Source: Hyphomonadaceae bacterium
Lineage (GTDB): Bacteria > Pseudomonadota > Alphaproteobacteria > Caulobacterales > Aquidulcibacteraceae
Assembly: GCA_019636095.1 (NCBI GenBank)
Contig: JAHBYF010000005.1
Location: 62,001 to 126,000, forward strand
Reading direction: 5' to 3'
DNA length: 64,000 nucleotides
The notes beneath the pieces were generated by a model. It was not told the origin of the DNA and did no database searches. It saw only the letters and a list, made by a program, of their open reading frames with translations. Positions 35,133 through 44,648 of the stretch are shown here, piece after piece (position 1 is the stretch's first letter; every line of letters starts with the position of its first letter). The translations under genes and the position numbers were made by a program.

Positions 35133-35810
35133 TTAGCTTCCGCCGTGCGCAGCGAGCGCAGCGTCGAGCGCGGCGGCCATGCCTGCATAGGTCATGATCG
35201 AAGGATCATCGAGCCTTTGCCCGTTGAGGAAGAATGTCGGCGTGCCGGTGACGTTATCGCGCGTGGCGAGTTCGCCCAGGCGGGTCATGCGCTCGGCTCC
35301 GCCGGGATCAGCGATGCAGGCCATGACGGTTTCGCGCGAAAGGCCGGCGGCGCCGCCAATCTCGACCAGTTTAGCTTCAACACCCTGGCGGGACGTGCCG
35401 GCGGCTTGGAACATTGCCGGCTGTTGTTCAAACATCACCCCCAGACGGCTGAAGTATTGTTCCGGCGTCGCGTTGTTGCAGCGGGCGACCTGATATTCGG
35501 CAAGCGCGATGGTCGGGATCACGCGCTGCGGATCAACCGGCGCCAGCACTTCGCGGAAGACGTAGTGGATCTTGTTGGTGTCGATGTAGTTGGTCTTGAG
35601 TTCGCGGAAGACCGTCTCTTCGAATTCGCGACAGTGGCTGCACATCGACGAGCCGTATTCGACGAGCGTTACGCCGGAATTGGGGTTGCCGATCGCCATG
35701 TCGTCCGGCGACGCGCCCGAGGCGCCGCCCGAGCCATTGCAGCCGGCTACGCTGAGAGCGGCGAGCGCACCGCCTCCCAAAAGCAAATTCCGGCGTCCGA
35801 ACACGAGCAT
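35133..35810 (-). CDS. DsbA family thioredoxin-like lipoprotein
   Basis: A 225-residue periplasmic protein. The N-terminus MLVFGRRNLLLGGGALAALSVAGC combines a twin-Arg-like start with a lipobox at Cys 24. The thioredoxin fold has the active site CSHC in SSMCSHCREFEE, and the cis-Pro loop GTPTFFLNG. It is a thiol oxidoreductase of the DsbA/DsbG type (PF13462-like) acting in disulfide formation or isomerisation. It precedes smc by about 20 bp and may be co-transcribed with it and dciA. Confidence 0.85.
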   Translation of the reverse strand: MLVFGRRNLLLGGGALAALSVAGCNGSGGASGASPDDMAIGNPNSGVTLVEYGSSMCSHCREFEETVFRELKTNYIDTNKIHYVFREVLAPVDPQRVIPTIALAEYQVARCNNATPEQYFSRLGVMFEQQPAMFQAAGTSRQGVEAKLVEIGGAAGLSRETVMACIADPGGAERMTRLGELATRDNVTGTPTFFLNGQRLDDPSIMTYAGMAAALDAALAAHGGS

Positions 35811-35866
35811 GCAAAACCTCCAGATTGGCCGGGAGGCATAGAGTTTTTTTGAACCGCTGGAAACCT

Positions 35867-36448
35867 CTAGCCCTGCTTCACGGCGCGCCCGAGCCGCAGC
35901 AGGGCGGAGCGGAGGCCGTCGTCGCTGGCCCCGCCCAAGGCTTGGGCCAGCGCGGCCTCTTCAGCTTGGCTGAGCGGTTTTTGCAGTGGACGGATGTTCG
36001 AGGGCTGGGCTGCGGGCCGGGCTGGGGCGCGGTGGTCAACCCGGATGGCCTTTACCTTCGCGCCCGCGACCCGGAGCCGCTCTAAAAGGAGAGGCGTTTG
36101 TTGCTGGAGAAATGGCGCGAGGGCGCTCGGAACATGGATTGTGAGTGTTCCCGCGGCCAGTTTCACCGGGGTGGCGCGGGCAAAGCTTTCGCCGGCGATG
36201 TCACGCCAGCGGCGCTTCATTTCCGCTAAGCCCAGGCCCGTGTCCTTTAGGAGAGGCCTGAGCACTGCCGCCAAAGCCTTGTTGGCGCTCGGCGGCGGGG
36301 CGACGCTAGAACGGCCACGATTGGCAGACAGCTTCTGTGACGCCTCGCCCTCTGAAGGGCCGGCGGCTTTGGGGCCAAGGAATGCGTCCTCAGCCGCCCG
36401 GAAGCGGTCTCGCAGTGACATGGACCGTTGAGCGAATCGTAAAGCCAT
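35867..36448 (-). CDS. DUF721/DciA-like protein
   Basis: A 193-residue protein with an N-terminal linker and a DUF721 core at about residues 55-140 (LAEMKRRWRDIAGESFARATPVKLAAGTLTIHVPS spans it in part). DUF721 proteins include DciA, the ancestral loader of the DnaB helicase. A replication role is therefore plausible but unproven here. Starts at 36472 and 36421 are also possible; none has a strong ribosome-binding site. It is divergent from mutY and upstream of the DsbA-like and smc genes. Confidence 0.7.
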   Translation of the reverse strand: MALRFAQRSMSLRDRFRAAEDAFLGPKAAGPSEGEASQKLSANRGRSSVAPPPSANKALAAVLRPLLKDTGLGLAEMKRRWRDIAGESFARATPVKLAAGTLTIHVPSALAPFLQQQTPLLLERLRVAGAKVKAIRVDHRAPARPAAQPSNIRPLQKPLSQAEEAALAQALGGASDDGLRSALLRLGRAVKQG

Positions 36449-36470
36449 GAACAAAGGGTAAAGACGCCCC

Positions 36471-37526
36471 ATGCCAGCGCTTGCTCAAAAACGGACTAGG
36501 CCTGGGGATAAGGGGTCGGCAACTCGGGATAAGTTGCGGAAATCGTTGCTTAAATGGTATGATCGCGCGGGCCGCGATCTGCCCTGGAGGCTGCGCGAAG
36601 GCCGCCCCGATCCTTACCGCGTCTGGCTCTCGGAGATCATGCTTCAGCAGACAACGGTGGCCGCGGTCGCGCCGTACTTCGCGCGATTCTTGGAGCGCTG
36701 GCCGAATGTTGAGGCGCTCGCGGCAGCGCCTCGGGACGATGTTCTCGGGGCCTGGGCTGGGCTTGGCTATTATTCACGGGCGCGAAATCTCCATGCGGCG
36801 GCCCAGCAGATGGCGGCGAGAGGCGTGCCGGATAGCGAGGCTGGTTGGCTCGAACTGACGGGCGTCGGCCCGTACACAGCGGCGGCTATTGCAGCGATCG
36901 CGTTTGGTGAGGCGACGAATGTTGTCGATGGCAACGTTGAGCGCGTGATCGCGCGGCTGCGCGCGGTTGAGACGCCATTGCCGGACGCAAAGGCAGAACT
37001 ACGCGCGCTCGCGGGCGAGTTAGTGACGGCGGACCGACCCGGCGACTGGGCGCAGGCGCTGATGGATCTGGGCGCGACGGTTTGCACGCCGCGCTCGCCC
37101 AAGTGTGAGCTCTGTCCGTGGATCGCGGAGTGCGCAGCGTATGCGACGGGCTCGCCGGAAACTTATCCTCGCCGCGCACTGAAGGCTGAGCGGCCGCGCC
37201 GGTACGGCGCCGTGTTCCGCATCGAGCGCGAGGGCGCCTTCTGGTTGGTGCGCCGGCCGGACAAGGGCTTGCTCGGCGGCATGGCGGCGCTGCCGACGAC
37301 AGAGTGGCGCGACAAAAAGTGGCCGCGCGCCGAGGTGCTGAAGAATGCTCCCGTTGCGGGTGATTGGAAAAAGGCGGGTGTGGTCGAGCACGTTTTCACG
37401 CACTTCGCGCTGACGTTGGATGTATACAGCGCGCAAACCGCGCCGCCGAACGACGGCTGGTGGGGCGATGCAAGTGCGCTGCCGACGGTGTTCAAGAAGG
37501 CGACGCGTGCAGGAGGCAACGAATGA
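36471..37526 (+). CDS. mutY: A/G-specific adenine DNA glycosylase
   Basis: MutY removes adenine opposite 8-oxoguanine. The 351-residue protein has the HhH-GPD domain with SEIMLQQTTVAAVAPYF, LTGVGPYTAAAIAAIAF and catalytic Asp in NVVDGNVER, the 4Fe-4S cluster loop (CTPRSPKCELCPWIAEC), and a C-terminal NUDIX-like 8-oxoG recognition domain starting near RYGAVFRIERE. The stop overlaps the start of the GFA gene. Confidence 0.95.
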   Translation: MPALAQKRTRPGDKGSATRDKLRKSLLKWYDRAGRDLPWRLREGRPDPYRVWLSEIMLQQTTVAAVAPYFARFLERWPNVEALAAAPRDDVLGAWAGLGYYSRARNLHAAAQQMAARGVPDSEAGWLELTGVGPYTAAAIAAIAFGEATNVVDGNVERVIARLRAVETPLPDAKAELRALAGELVTADRPGDWAQALMDLGATVCTPRSPKCELCPWIAECAAYATGSPETYPRRALKAERPRRYGAVFRIEREGAFWLVRRPDKGLLGGMAALPTTEWRDKKWPRAEVLKNAPVAGDWKKAGVVEHVFTHFALTLDVYSAQTAPPNDGWWGDASALPTVFKKATRAGGNE

Positions 37527-38002
37527 GCGAAGTGTTTGAAGGCGGCTGTTCTTGTGGCGCGGTGCGCTTCAAGCTCGCGTCGCGGCCGATGTTCACGCAT
37601 TGCTGCCATTGTCTGGATTGCCAGAAACAAACCGGCGGCGCGTTCGCGATCAATGCGTTGATCGAAACGGCGCGGATCGAAATGTTGAGCGGCGAGTTGC
37701 AGAAGGTCGAAATGCCGAGCCCAAGCGGGCGCGGGCATGATGTCTATCGTTGCCCCAAGTGCGAAGTCGCGGTGTGGAGCGACTACGGGCGGCGGCCCTA
37801 TCTGCGGTTTGTGCGAGTGGCGACTTTGGACACGCCGCATGCGATCGAGCCGGACGCGCATATCTTCACCAAGAGCAAGGTCCCGTGGGTTCAGATCCCG
37901 CAGGGCCAGCGCGCGTTCGATATCTTCTACGACATGAAAGCCGAATGGCCGGCGGAGAGCCTGACGCGCCGCGATGCGGCTTCGGCGTCGGCAAAAGCAT
38001 GA
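37523..38002 (+). CDS. GFA family (glutathione-dependent formaldehyde-activating-like) protein
   Basis: A 159-residue zinc-binding protein: GGCSCGAVRF, then CCHCLDCQKQTGGAF and YRCPKCEVAVWSDYG provide the paired Cys sites of the GFA/CENP-V fold. Family members bind zinc, and some interact with glutathione; the substrate is unknown. The ATG overlaps the mutY stop and has an AGGAGG site. The stop overlaps the next ATG in the same way. Confidence 0.85.
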   Translation: MSEVFEGGCSCGAVRFKLASRPMFTHCCHCLDCQKQTGGAFAINALIETARIEMLSGELQKVEMPSPSGRGHDVYRCPKCEVAVWSDYGRRPYLRFVRVATLDTPHAIEPDAHIFTKSKVPWVQIPQGQRAFDIFYDMKAEWPAESLTRRDAASASAKA

Positions 38003-38520
38003 GCGAGATGGACCGCAACAGCGCGCTGGTCGGGTCGGCGGCGTTTTTGGTTCTGGCGCCGGGCACGGTGGCGGGGCTCATTCCGTGGCTGATCACCCAT
38101 TGGCGATTTGGCGACGATGCAAGCGCCGGCGTGTCGATTGCGGGCGGCATTCTCATGGCGTTGTCGTTGGCGCTTCTGCTCGAGTGCTTCTTGCGCTTCG
38201 CCGTGCACGGCAGCGGAACGCCGGCGCCGATCGCGCCGACCGGCAAGCTGGTCGTCTCCGGCGCTTATGCGCGGGTGCGCAACCCGATGTATGTCGCGGT
38301 CAGCGGGCTCATCTTCGGGCAGGCGCTGTTCTTCGCGTCGGCCGCGCTCATTGCCTACGGCATCGTGATTTGGCTGATGTTTTTGATTTTCGTCCTGAAC
38401 TACGAAGAGCCGCGTCTGCGCCGCGACTTTCCGGATGACTATCCCGAATACATCGCCAACGTCCCGCGTTGGCGACCGCGCTTGTCGCCGTGGCGTCCGG
38501 GGGCGCCGGAACGCGATTGA
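37999..38520 (+). CDS. Isoprenylcysteine carboxylmethyltransferase-like membrane protein
   Basis: A 173-residue protein with four to five transmembrane helices. The GAYARVRNPMYVAVSGLIFGQAL motif and NYEEPRLRRDFPDDYPEYIANVPRW near the C-terminus match the ICMT/PEMT (NnrU-like) methyltransferase fold. Bacterial members methylate phospholipids or unknown isoprenoid substrates. The start overlaps the GFA stop, so mutY, GFA and this gene form one operon. Confidence 0.8.
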   Translation: MSEMDRNSALVGSAAFLVLAPGTVAGLIPWLITHWRFGDDASAGVSIAGGILMALSLALLLECFLRFAVHGSGTPAPIAPTGKLVVSGAYARVRNPMYVAVSGLIFGQALFFASAALIAYGIVIWLMFLIFVLNYEEPRLRRDFPDDYPEYIANVPRWRPRLSPWRPGAPERD

Positions 38521-38567
38521 CACCGGCTCGTAGCGGGCGTGTCGTCAGCGCCGCATAGGAGGTGTCT

Positions 38568-38975
38568 ATGAGATATGCGTTCGGTGTCGCCGCTGCATTG
38601 TTGGCGTTGTGTGTTTATGCGCCGCCGGCTGTCGCCGACGATCTTGGGCCAGTGGCTTGTACCCAGCAGGGCGTGACCGTTCCCTCAAACTTGGCGGGTC
38701 CTTGGCGCCCGCGTCAGCGCGACGATGGCGCTGGCGACCAGTATGGTGAGTGGCACGACGTCGCCACGCATCAATTCGCCACTGATGGAGCGTTCAGCGA
38801 AACCAGCGACTCTGGCACACGCTACGGCCACTGGTGCGTCTACGAAAACGTGCTGATCTGGGGTTTTGACACGCTCGAACACACGACTTGGCGCGTGCCG
38901 TTGGGCGCAGAGCCGATGCGCGGCACCATGTCTTGGGACGGCGGCGGCACCGGCGAAGTCGAAATTCGGCGCTAA
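38568..38975 (+). CDS. Hypothetical secreted protein
   Basis: A 135-residue protein starting MRYAFGVAAALLALCVY, with cleavage near AVADD. The mature part has two Cys residues (ACTQQG, HWCVYE) and several Trp-rich strands (GPWRPRQ, EWHDVATHQF, TTWRVPLG) that suggest a lipocalin-like or beta-sandwich fold. An AGGAGG site lies five bases before the ATG; a GTG two codons upstream overlaps that site and is unlikely. No family recognised. Confidence 0.65.
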   Translation: MRYAFGVAAALLALCVYAPPAVADDLGPVACTQQGVTVPSNLAGPWRPRQRDDGAGDQYGEWHDVATHQFATDGAFSETSDSGTRYGHWCVYENVLIWGFDTLEHTTWRVPLGAEPMRGTMSWDGGGTGEVEIRR

Positions 38976-39013
38976 AAAAGCGAAGGACGCGGAGGGGAGC
39001 ATCCCCGCGTCCT
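38976..39013 (-). terminator. Rho-independent terminator for leftward transcription
   Basis: Read on the minus strand, a stem with AAGGACGCGG/CCGCGTCCTT arms and an inner GGGA/TCCC pair is followed after CGC by TTTTTT. On the plus strand no T-run follows, so it should stop transcription coming from the right (the VOC gene or the small frame at 39042-39179). Confidence 0.8.
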
Positions 39014-39041
39014 TGCGTAGGTGATCGTTGCCATAGGGCTC

Positions 39042-39179
39042 TTAGGCGACGATCTGTGCAGCCTGGTTCAGTGCGGCCAGCGCGCCAGGAAGGAAAAGAG
39101 CTGCGGCCAGCGCCAGGCTTGATATTGATGAGCCGCAGTTCTCCGGATCGGCGGCTCGTTGTCTTGCGCCGACCAGCAC
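39042..39179 (-). CDS. Possible 45-codon frame ending in a hydrophobic helix
   Basis: The frame runs from GTG to TAA and ends SLALAAALFLPGALAALNQAAQIVA, a plausible membrane helix. It lies just upstream of a strong minus-strand terminator, which suggests a real transcript. There is no clear ribosome-binding site and no family match, so this may be the remains of a gene or only an untranslated region. The rest of 38976-39322 shows nothing else I can name. Confidence 0.25.
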   Translation of the reverse strand: MLVGARQRAADPENCGSSISSLALAAALFLPGALAALNQAAQIVA

Positions 39180-39322
39180 CGTTAGTGTGGTGTTGAGCCA
39201 GCGTCAGCGTTTCGCGGCAATCCACATCCCGTGAGCGCGAAATGTCCGCTGTCGGCGAGATTCTGCTGCTGCCGATGTCCATGAACGAAGGTCTGTCTGC
39301 GCGCGCAAACCGGACGCTGTCA

Positions 39323-39742
39323 TCATGGCTTCCAATCACCGTCCGCCGTTCCCATCGGGCTTGCAATCACGACCACATACCCGTCTAGATCTCGCATCCA
39401 GCATTCCCACTGGTTTGGGCCGCCAAAGCCATCAGGTGGATTGCGGTGTTTAGGCATTACGATCTCAACGCCCATTGCCGATGCGCGTGTGAGCGCGACG
39501 TCGAAATCGGTCACTTCAAACCACAACAGCACGCCATTGCCATAGGGCTTGTCGCTTGGATCACCGATGCGGCCGTGGTCGTGATCGGAATCGAAGCTGT
39601 GAAGCTGCATGACGAGTTCACCGTTGTATTCCAGCCTTTCGTAAGTTCCTCCGCCGTGACCGCTCGTGCAGCCCAGCAATTGCCGATACCAGCGGCTGCT
39701 AGCTTCAACGTCAGCGACGGCGATAAGAGGTTGTGGGCGCAT
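39323..39742 (-). CDS. VOC family (glyoxalase/bleomycin resistance) protein
   Basis: A 139-residue protein of the vicinal oxygen chelate fold. It begins MRPQPLIAVADVEASSRWYRQLLG and has ELVMQLHSFDSDHDHG, VLLWFEVTDFDVAL and WMRDLDGYVVVIASP. The family binds a divalent metal and covers dioxygenases, isomerases and antibiotic-binding proteins. The substrate is unknown. ATG at 39742 gives the standard N-terminus. Confidence 0.8.
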   Translation of the reverse strand: MRPQPLIAVADVEASSRWYRQLLGCTSGHGGGTYERLEYNGELVMQLHSFDSDHDHGRIGDPSDKPYGNGVLLWFEVTDFDVALTRASAMGVEIVMPKHRNPPDGFGGPNQWECWMRDLDGYVVVIASPMGTADGDWKP

Positions 39743-40146
39743 CGACGATGACCTTTGCACGCCCAGGTGCGAAGCGCGAGACATTGCGATTGAACTCTAG
39801 ATGGAGGCGCGGATGTCCGCTCCCGGCGAAGAGCAAACGTTGATCGAACGCACCGTCCTTGCTCCTCTCCCCTTGTGGGAGAGGGATCGCCGGCGCGGAA
39901 GTTTTCCTTCGCACAGGCTTGGGTGAGGGGTATGGGCGCCAGTCTCACAGCACTTTCGCACTCACCCCTCATCCGTCCGCCGTCGCCAAGGCCACGGCGG
40001 ACACCTTCTCCCACAAGGGGAGAAGGACGATTTCAGCTTTCGGCGAAAAGCGTCGTTTGCGGGTTCAAAAGCAAACGGAGGGCGAACGTCGCCTTCTGGC
40101 CCTAAGTGGACACTAGCCGGTTTCGGAGCGTCGGCTAAGCTGAGCC
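39743..40146. repeat. Repeat-rich gene-free region
   Basis: About 400 bp without a supported gene. At 39863-40031 a palindromic element has end arms CTCTCCCCTTGTGGGAGAG-like (left) and its complement-like TTCTCCCACAAGGGGAGAA (right). These belong to the same broad class as the rsmE and DUF559 repeats. A shorter motif TCCGCTCCCGGCGAA near 39813 recurs as TCCGTTCCCGGCGAA near 40552. Confidence 0.65.
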
Positions 40147-40545
40147 ATGGGTTGGCTGATGACTGTTCCGCAGGCGCTGATCGCCCTCGCGATTGTCACG
40201 CCGATTGGGCTGCTAGGCGCTTTGCTACGCCACACCGTTATGCGAAGTTTCAACCGCGAGTTGACCGGTTGGTTAGGACTCGCGAGTCTGCTTTTCTTCG
40301 TCGTCGCGGCGACGGCTTACTATTGGCCAAATCCCACTTATTTCAACATCAACGCAGCTCTCGGCTGCGCATTGCTCTCAAGCTTATTGGCGTTCTTGAG
40401 CCTGGGCGCGCTGACATGGGGTAGACGACCCGACGCACCGCTGATGAGGGGAGCGCTCTTCTTGTTCCTCGCTTTGCCGCTGATCGCGGTCAGCGTGTTC
40501 GTGCTCTTCATCATTACGTGGTCCGGCGCGCATCTAAACAGATAG
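40147..40545 (+). CDS. Hypothetical four-helix membrane protein
   Basis: A 132-residue protein with hydrophobic stretches at about 6-26, 40-58, 70-90 and 103-125. Short polar loops (RHTVMRSFNRE, WGRRPDAPLM) separate them. I recognise no family. It is isolated between a repeat-rich region and the M1 peptidase gene read in the opposite direction. AT content is somewhat higher than in neighbouring genes. Confidence 0.6.
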   Translation: MGWLMTVPQALIALAIVTPIGLLGALLRHTVMRSFNRELTGWLGLASLLFFVVAATAYYWPNPTYFNINAALGCALLSSLLAFLSLGALTWGRRPDAPLMRGALFLFLALPLIAVSVFVLFIITWSGAHLNR

Positions 40546-40629
40546 CGAGTGTCCGTTCCCGGCGAATAGCAGACGTTAGCTTGTGCGGCTTCTTTCCCAG
40601 TTCGCAACCTGACTCCGGGCCAAAACGTC

Positions 40630-42492
40630 CTAGCCCGTAACGATGCGATCTAGCGAGTTGGCGACGATGGGGTGATAGAGCGGGCGGGCGTTTGCGTAGA
40701 TGCGGCGCGCGATGGGGCGGCCCCAATCGCCTTGCGCCATCAGCCCGCGATAGAGCGGGCGCACGAATTTTCCGCGGCCTTGGCTCGACAGGAAGTGCGT
40801 CAGTGATTCAACACCCGGGTCGTAGTGATTGGCGACGACGAGTTCGAGCCAGTTGAACAAGACTTCGCTGTTTCCGGTGGCGTTCAAGTGAAACGCGGTT
40901 TCGAGCGCATCGAGACGCGCGCGATCGAGTTGGCGCGGCAATTCCTGCAGGAAGCGCTGACGCTCTTGTGTGACCCAGCCTCCCCACAACGCGGCATCGG
41001 GCGCGCCACCAGCGTTGAAAGCTTCAACAGTTGCATCAACGCGGTCGAACGCGTCGGAGTGGGGCGCTTGTGCGTTTGAGGGCAAGCCAGGCTCGTAGGC
41101 CCATGCATCAAGTTGCAGATCTTGTTCCAACGCCGTGTCGCCGCGCACGGCGCGTTCGCGGAAATCGGCGAGGAAGATTTCGGTCGTCATCGGCTGGAAG
41201 GCGTAGCGGTCGAAATAGGAGCGCAGCCACGCATCGAAGCGCGTGCGACCCATGATGCGTTCGATCGTACGCAAGAAAAGCGCGCCCTTGTCGTAGACGA
41301 TAGCGCTGTTGCTGTCGTCGGCGCCGCGATCGCCGATCAAGTGCAAGCGCTGCGAGTTCGGCGGAATGGTCGCGATCGCACGCTCGATGCTTGCCCAATC
41401 CAGGACGCGGGCCATGTTGGCGCGTTCTTCGCCATAGAGCGCCTCGGTGACGCGGCCTTCGATGTAGCTGGTGACGCCTTCGTTGAGCCAACTATCGGCC
41501 CAGACAGCGTTGGTGACGAGGTTGCCGGACCACGAGTGCGCAAGTTCGTGGGCGATGAGTGAAACGAGTGAGCGATCGCCAGCCAGGAAGGTCGGTGTGA
41601 GGAAGGTGAGACGGGGGTTTTCCATGCCACCGAACGGGAAAGAGGGCGGCAGGATCAGCACATCGTAGCGGCCCCATCTGTAGGGGCCGTAGAGCGCTTC
41701 GACAGTGCGGACCATCGCTTCCATGTCGGCGCACTCGTAGAGGCCGCGCTCGAGCACTGACGGTTCGGTCCAGACGCCGGTGCGTGGGCCGACGGCGCCA
41801 AAGACGAGATCGCCGACAGCGATCGACATGAGATAGATCGGAACCGGATGGCGCATGCGGAAACGGAAAGCGTGGCCGCCTTCGGCGGGCTCGCCGTTCG
41901 GCGTCAGCATCTCGGCGCTCATCACTGCAGTGAGGTCTTCGGGCACAACGAGGCGCACGTCGTAGGTCTGGCGGATGCCGGGGCTATCTTGCGTCGGCGC
42001 CCAGGTGCGGGTGAGGATCGACTGGCCTTGGCTGAACAGGAACGGTTTGCCGCTCGCGGTCTGCTCTGCGGTGAGCCATTGCAGCGCGTCGGCGCCGGGC
42101 GAAGTTTCGTAGACAATGGTGATTTCACGGGCGCCGTTGAGTTGCACGGTCATCGGCGCGCCGCGCTCGCCATTGCTTTCGCCGATCGTGAAGGGCAGCG
42201 TCTGGCCGGCGCCGCTGACGATGCCAATGTTGAGGCCCTTCACGTCGAGCACGATTTCGCGCGCATCATCCTTCGCTGCAATTGTGAGCGTGCACGCGCC
42301 TGCGAGCACCTTGCGCTCGAAGTCAGCACGGAGATCGAGCGAGACGTTGAGCACACGCGCCTCGTCGGGCTTGGCATACGAATGCGGATCGTGTGGCAGC
42401 GCGGGCATGGAGGGACGTATATCTGTAGTCGCACAGGCGGAAAGGGTAGGTGCGGCGAGAGTCGCCGCGAGCAAAGTGCGCCGTTCGATCAT
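40630..42492 (-). CDS. M1 family aminopeptidase / leukotriene A4 hydrolase-like protein
   Basis: A 620-residue zinc metallopeptidase. The N-terminus MIERRTLLAATLAAPTLSAC is an export signal with a lipobox near residue 20. An N-terminal beta domain precedes the catalytic domain with GGMENPRLTF (GXMEN) and HELAHSWSGN (H315, E316, H319; third ligand Glu about residue 338 in WLNEG). A C-terminal helical domain similar to LTA4H follows. It probably trims peptides in the periplasm. The start at 42492 sets the signal sequence; an upstream in-frame start would add five residues. Confidence 0.9.
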   Translation of the reverse strand: MIERRTLLAATLAAPTLSACATTDIRPSMPALPHDPHSYAKPDEARVLNVSLDLRADFERKVLAGACTLTIAAKDDAREIVLDVKGLNIGIVSGAGQTLPFTIGESNGERGAPMTVQLNGAREITIVYETSPGADALQWLTAEQTASGKPFLFSQGQSILTRTWAPTQDSPGIRQTYDVRLVVPEDLTAVMSAEMLTPNGEPAEGGHAFRFRMRHPVPIYLMSIAVGDLVFGAVGPRTGVWTEPSVLERGLYECADMEAMVRTVEALYGPYRWGRYDVLILPPSFPFGGMENPRLTFLTPTFLAGDRSLVSLIAHELAHSWSGNLVTNAVWADSWLNEGVTSYIEGRVTEALYGEERANMARVLDWASIERAIATIPPNSQRLHLIGDRGADDSNSAIVYDKGALFLRTIERIMGRTRFDAWLRSYFDRYAFQPMTTEIFLADFRERAVRGDTALEQDLQLDAWAYEPGLPSNAQAPHSDAFDRVDATVEAFNAGGAPDAALWGGWVTQERQRFLQELPRQLDRARLDALETAFHLNATGNSEVLFNWLELVVANHYDPGVESLTHFLSSQGRGKFVRPLYRGLMAQGDWGRPIARRIYANARPLYHPIVANSLDRIVTG

Positions 42493-42645
42493 GTTACGCG
42501 TCCCCAAACTGATGAGGCGCGGTACCGCGCGGGTCAGGGGTGGGCAAGCGCGCTAGTGTCGCGCGCGAACTTAAGGTGCGGTTGCGGCGGCAGGCGCGCG
42601 GAACTCTTTGCGCAAATGGCGGTGCGTGGCGTCGTGTTTCTACAG

Positions 42646-42722
42646 CCCCGGATTAAATCCGGGGATGACGCCAATTCTGATATCGGCTCTTAGGTAGCGT
42701 CACCCTGAGCTTGTCGAAGGGC
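42646..42722. repeat. Small palindromic repeats between the peptidase and Crp/Fnr genes
   Basis: CCCCGGAT-TAA-ATCCGGGG at 42646-42664 is a perfect hairpin, followed at about 42698 by CACCCTGAGCTTGTCGAAGG, a core seen in many bacterial intergenic regions. Both genes around it read leftward, so these may act as a terminator for the Crp/Fnr gene. Confidence 0.6.
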
Positions 42723-42739
42723 GGCGCGGGCCACGAGGC

Positions 42740-43429
42740 TCAGTGCGCGCGCGCTTCTTGGATCAGCGCTTTGAGTTGATCGCGCGCGAGAATCTTGATG
42801 CCGGAGCGGCCCATGCTGATCCAGCCTTCGTCAGCCCATTCGTGCAGCTTGCGGTTGACCTTCTCGCGGCTCGCGCCAATCCGCCGCGCGATCTCGGTTT
42901 GTGTGAGCGTGACCGAGGCGCCGTCGCCGGCTTCTTCGAGGATGCGCATGGCGAGACGGCCACCGAGATCGAGCGTGTGCGCGTCTTCGATCGCGGCGTC
43001 GGCGGTGCGCAGGCGCCGGCTCATCTCGGCAAGCAGTTTGAGCAATGCCTTGGGCTCGGACTCCAAAGCCGCTATGGCGTGATCGCGATGGATGCGCAGA
43101 AAGCGTGACTTGCGGATGGCGGCGATGTCGGCGGAGCGCACACCGCCATCGAGCACGGCCATTTCACCGATGAGCGCGTGCGGCTTCAGCGACGCCATGC
43201 GCACGTCCTTGCCGCCTTGAGTGGAGCTGCGCACTTCAACTTCGCCTTCGAGCAGCACGTAGAGCGCATCGCCCTTGTCGCCCTTGGCGAAGAGAAGTTT
43301 GCCGGATTCAACTGTGCAGGGCACGCCTTGCTTGGCGAGGCGCGCGCGCGTGGCGTCGGAGAGCGCGGCCATCAGTTCGGCCTTCGCCAGCGCCGCCTCG
43401 ACGTTTAGGAGCTCTTGCTTATCCGCCAT
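42740..43429 (-). CDS. Crp/Fnr family transcriptional regulator
   Basis: The 229-residue protein has a cyclic-nucleotide-binding-like beta roll (GKLLFAKGDKGDALYVLLEGEVEV, LIGEMAVLDGGVRSADI), a dimerisation helix and a C-terminal winged helix with TQTEIARRIGASREKVNRKLHEW. The roll lacks the Cys residues of Fnr, so it is not an iron-sulfur oxygen sensor of that type; a nucleotide or other ligand is possible. It lies between the M1 peptidase and ccrM, all leftward. Confidence 0.85.
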   Translation of the reverse strand: MADKQELLNVEAALAKAELMAALSDATRARLAKQGVPCTVESGKLLFAKGDKGDALYVLLEGEVEVRSSTQGGKDVRMASLKPHALIGEMAVLDGGVRSADIAAIRKSRFLRIHRDHAIAALESEPKALLKLLAEMSRRLRTADAAIEDAHTLDLGGRLAMRILEEAGDGASVTLTQTEIARRIGASREKVNRKLHEWADEGWISMGRSGIKILARDQLKALIQEARAH

Positions 43430-43496
43430 GCAAGCATTTTTGCGCTACGGAGTGGGCGGGGGTCAATCAGATGCGCGTTTGGCGGACGCCGCAGAT

Positions 43497-44648
<1,152 letters not shown>

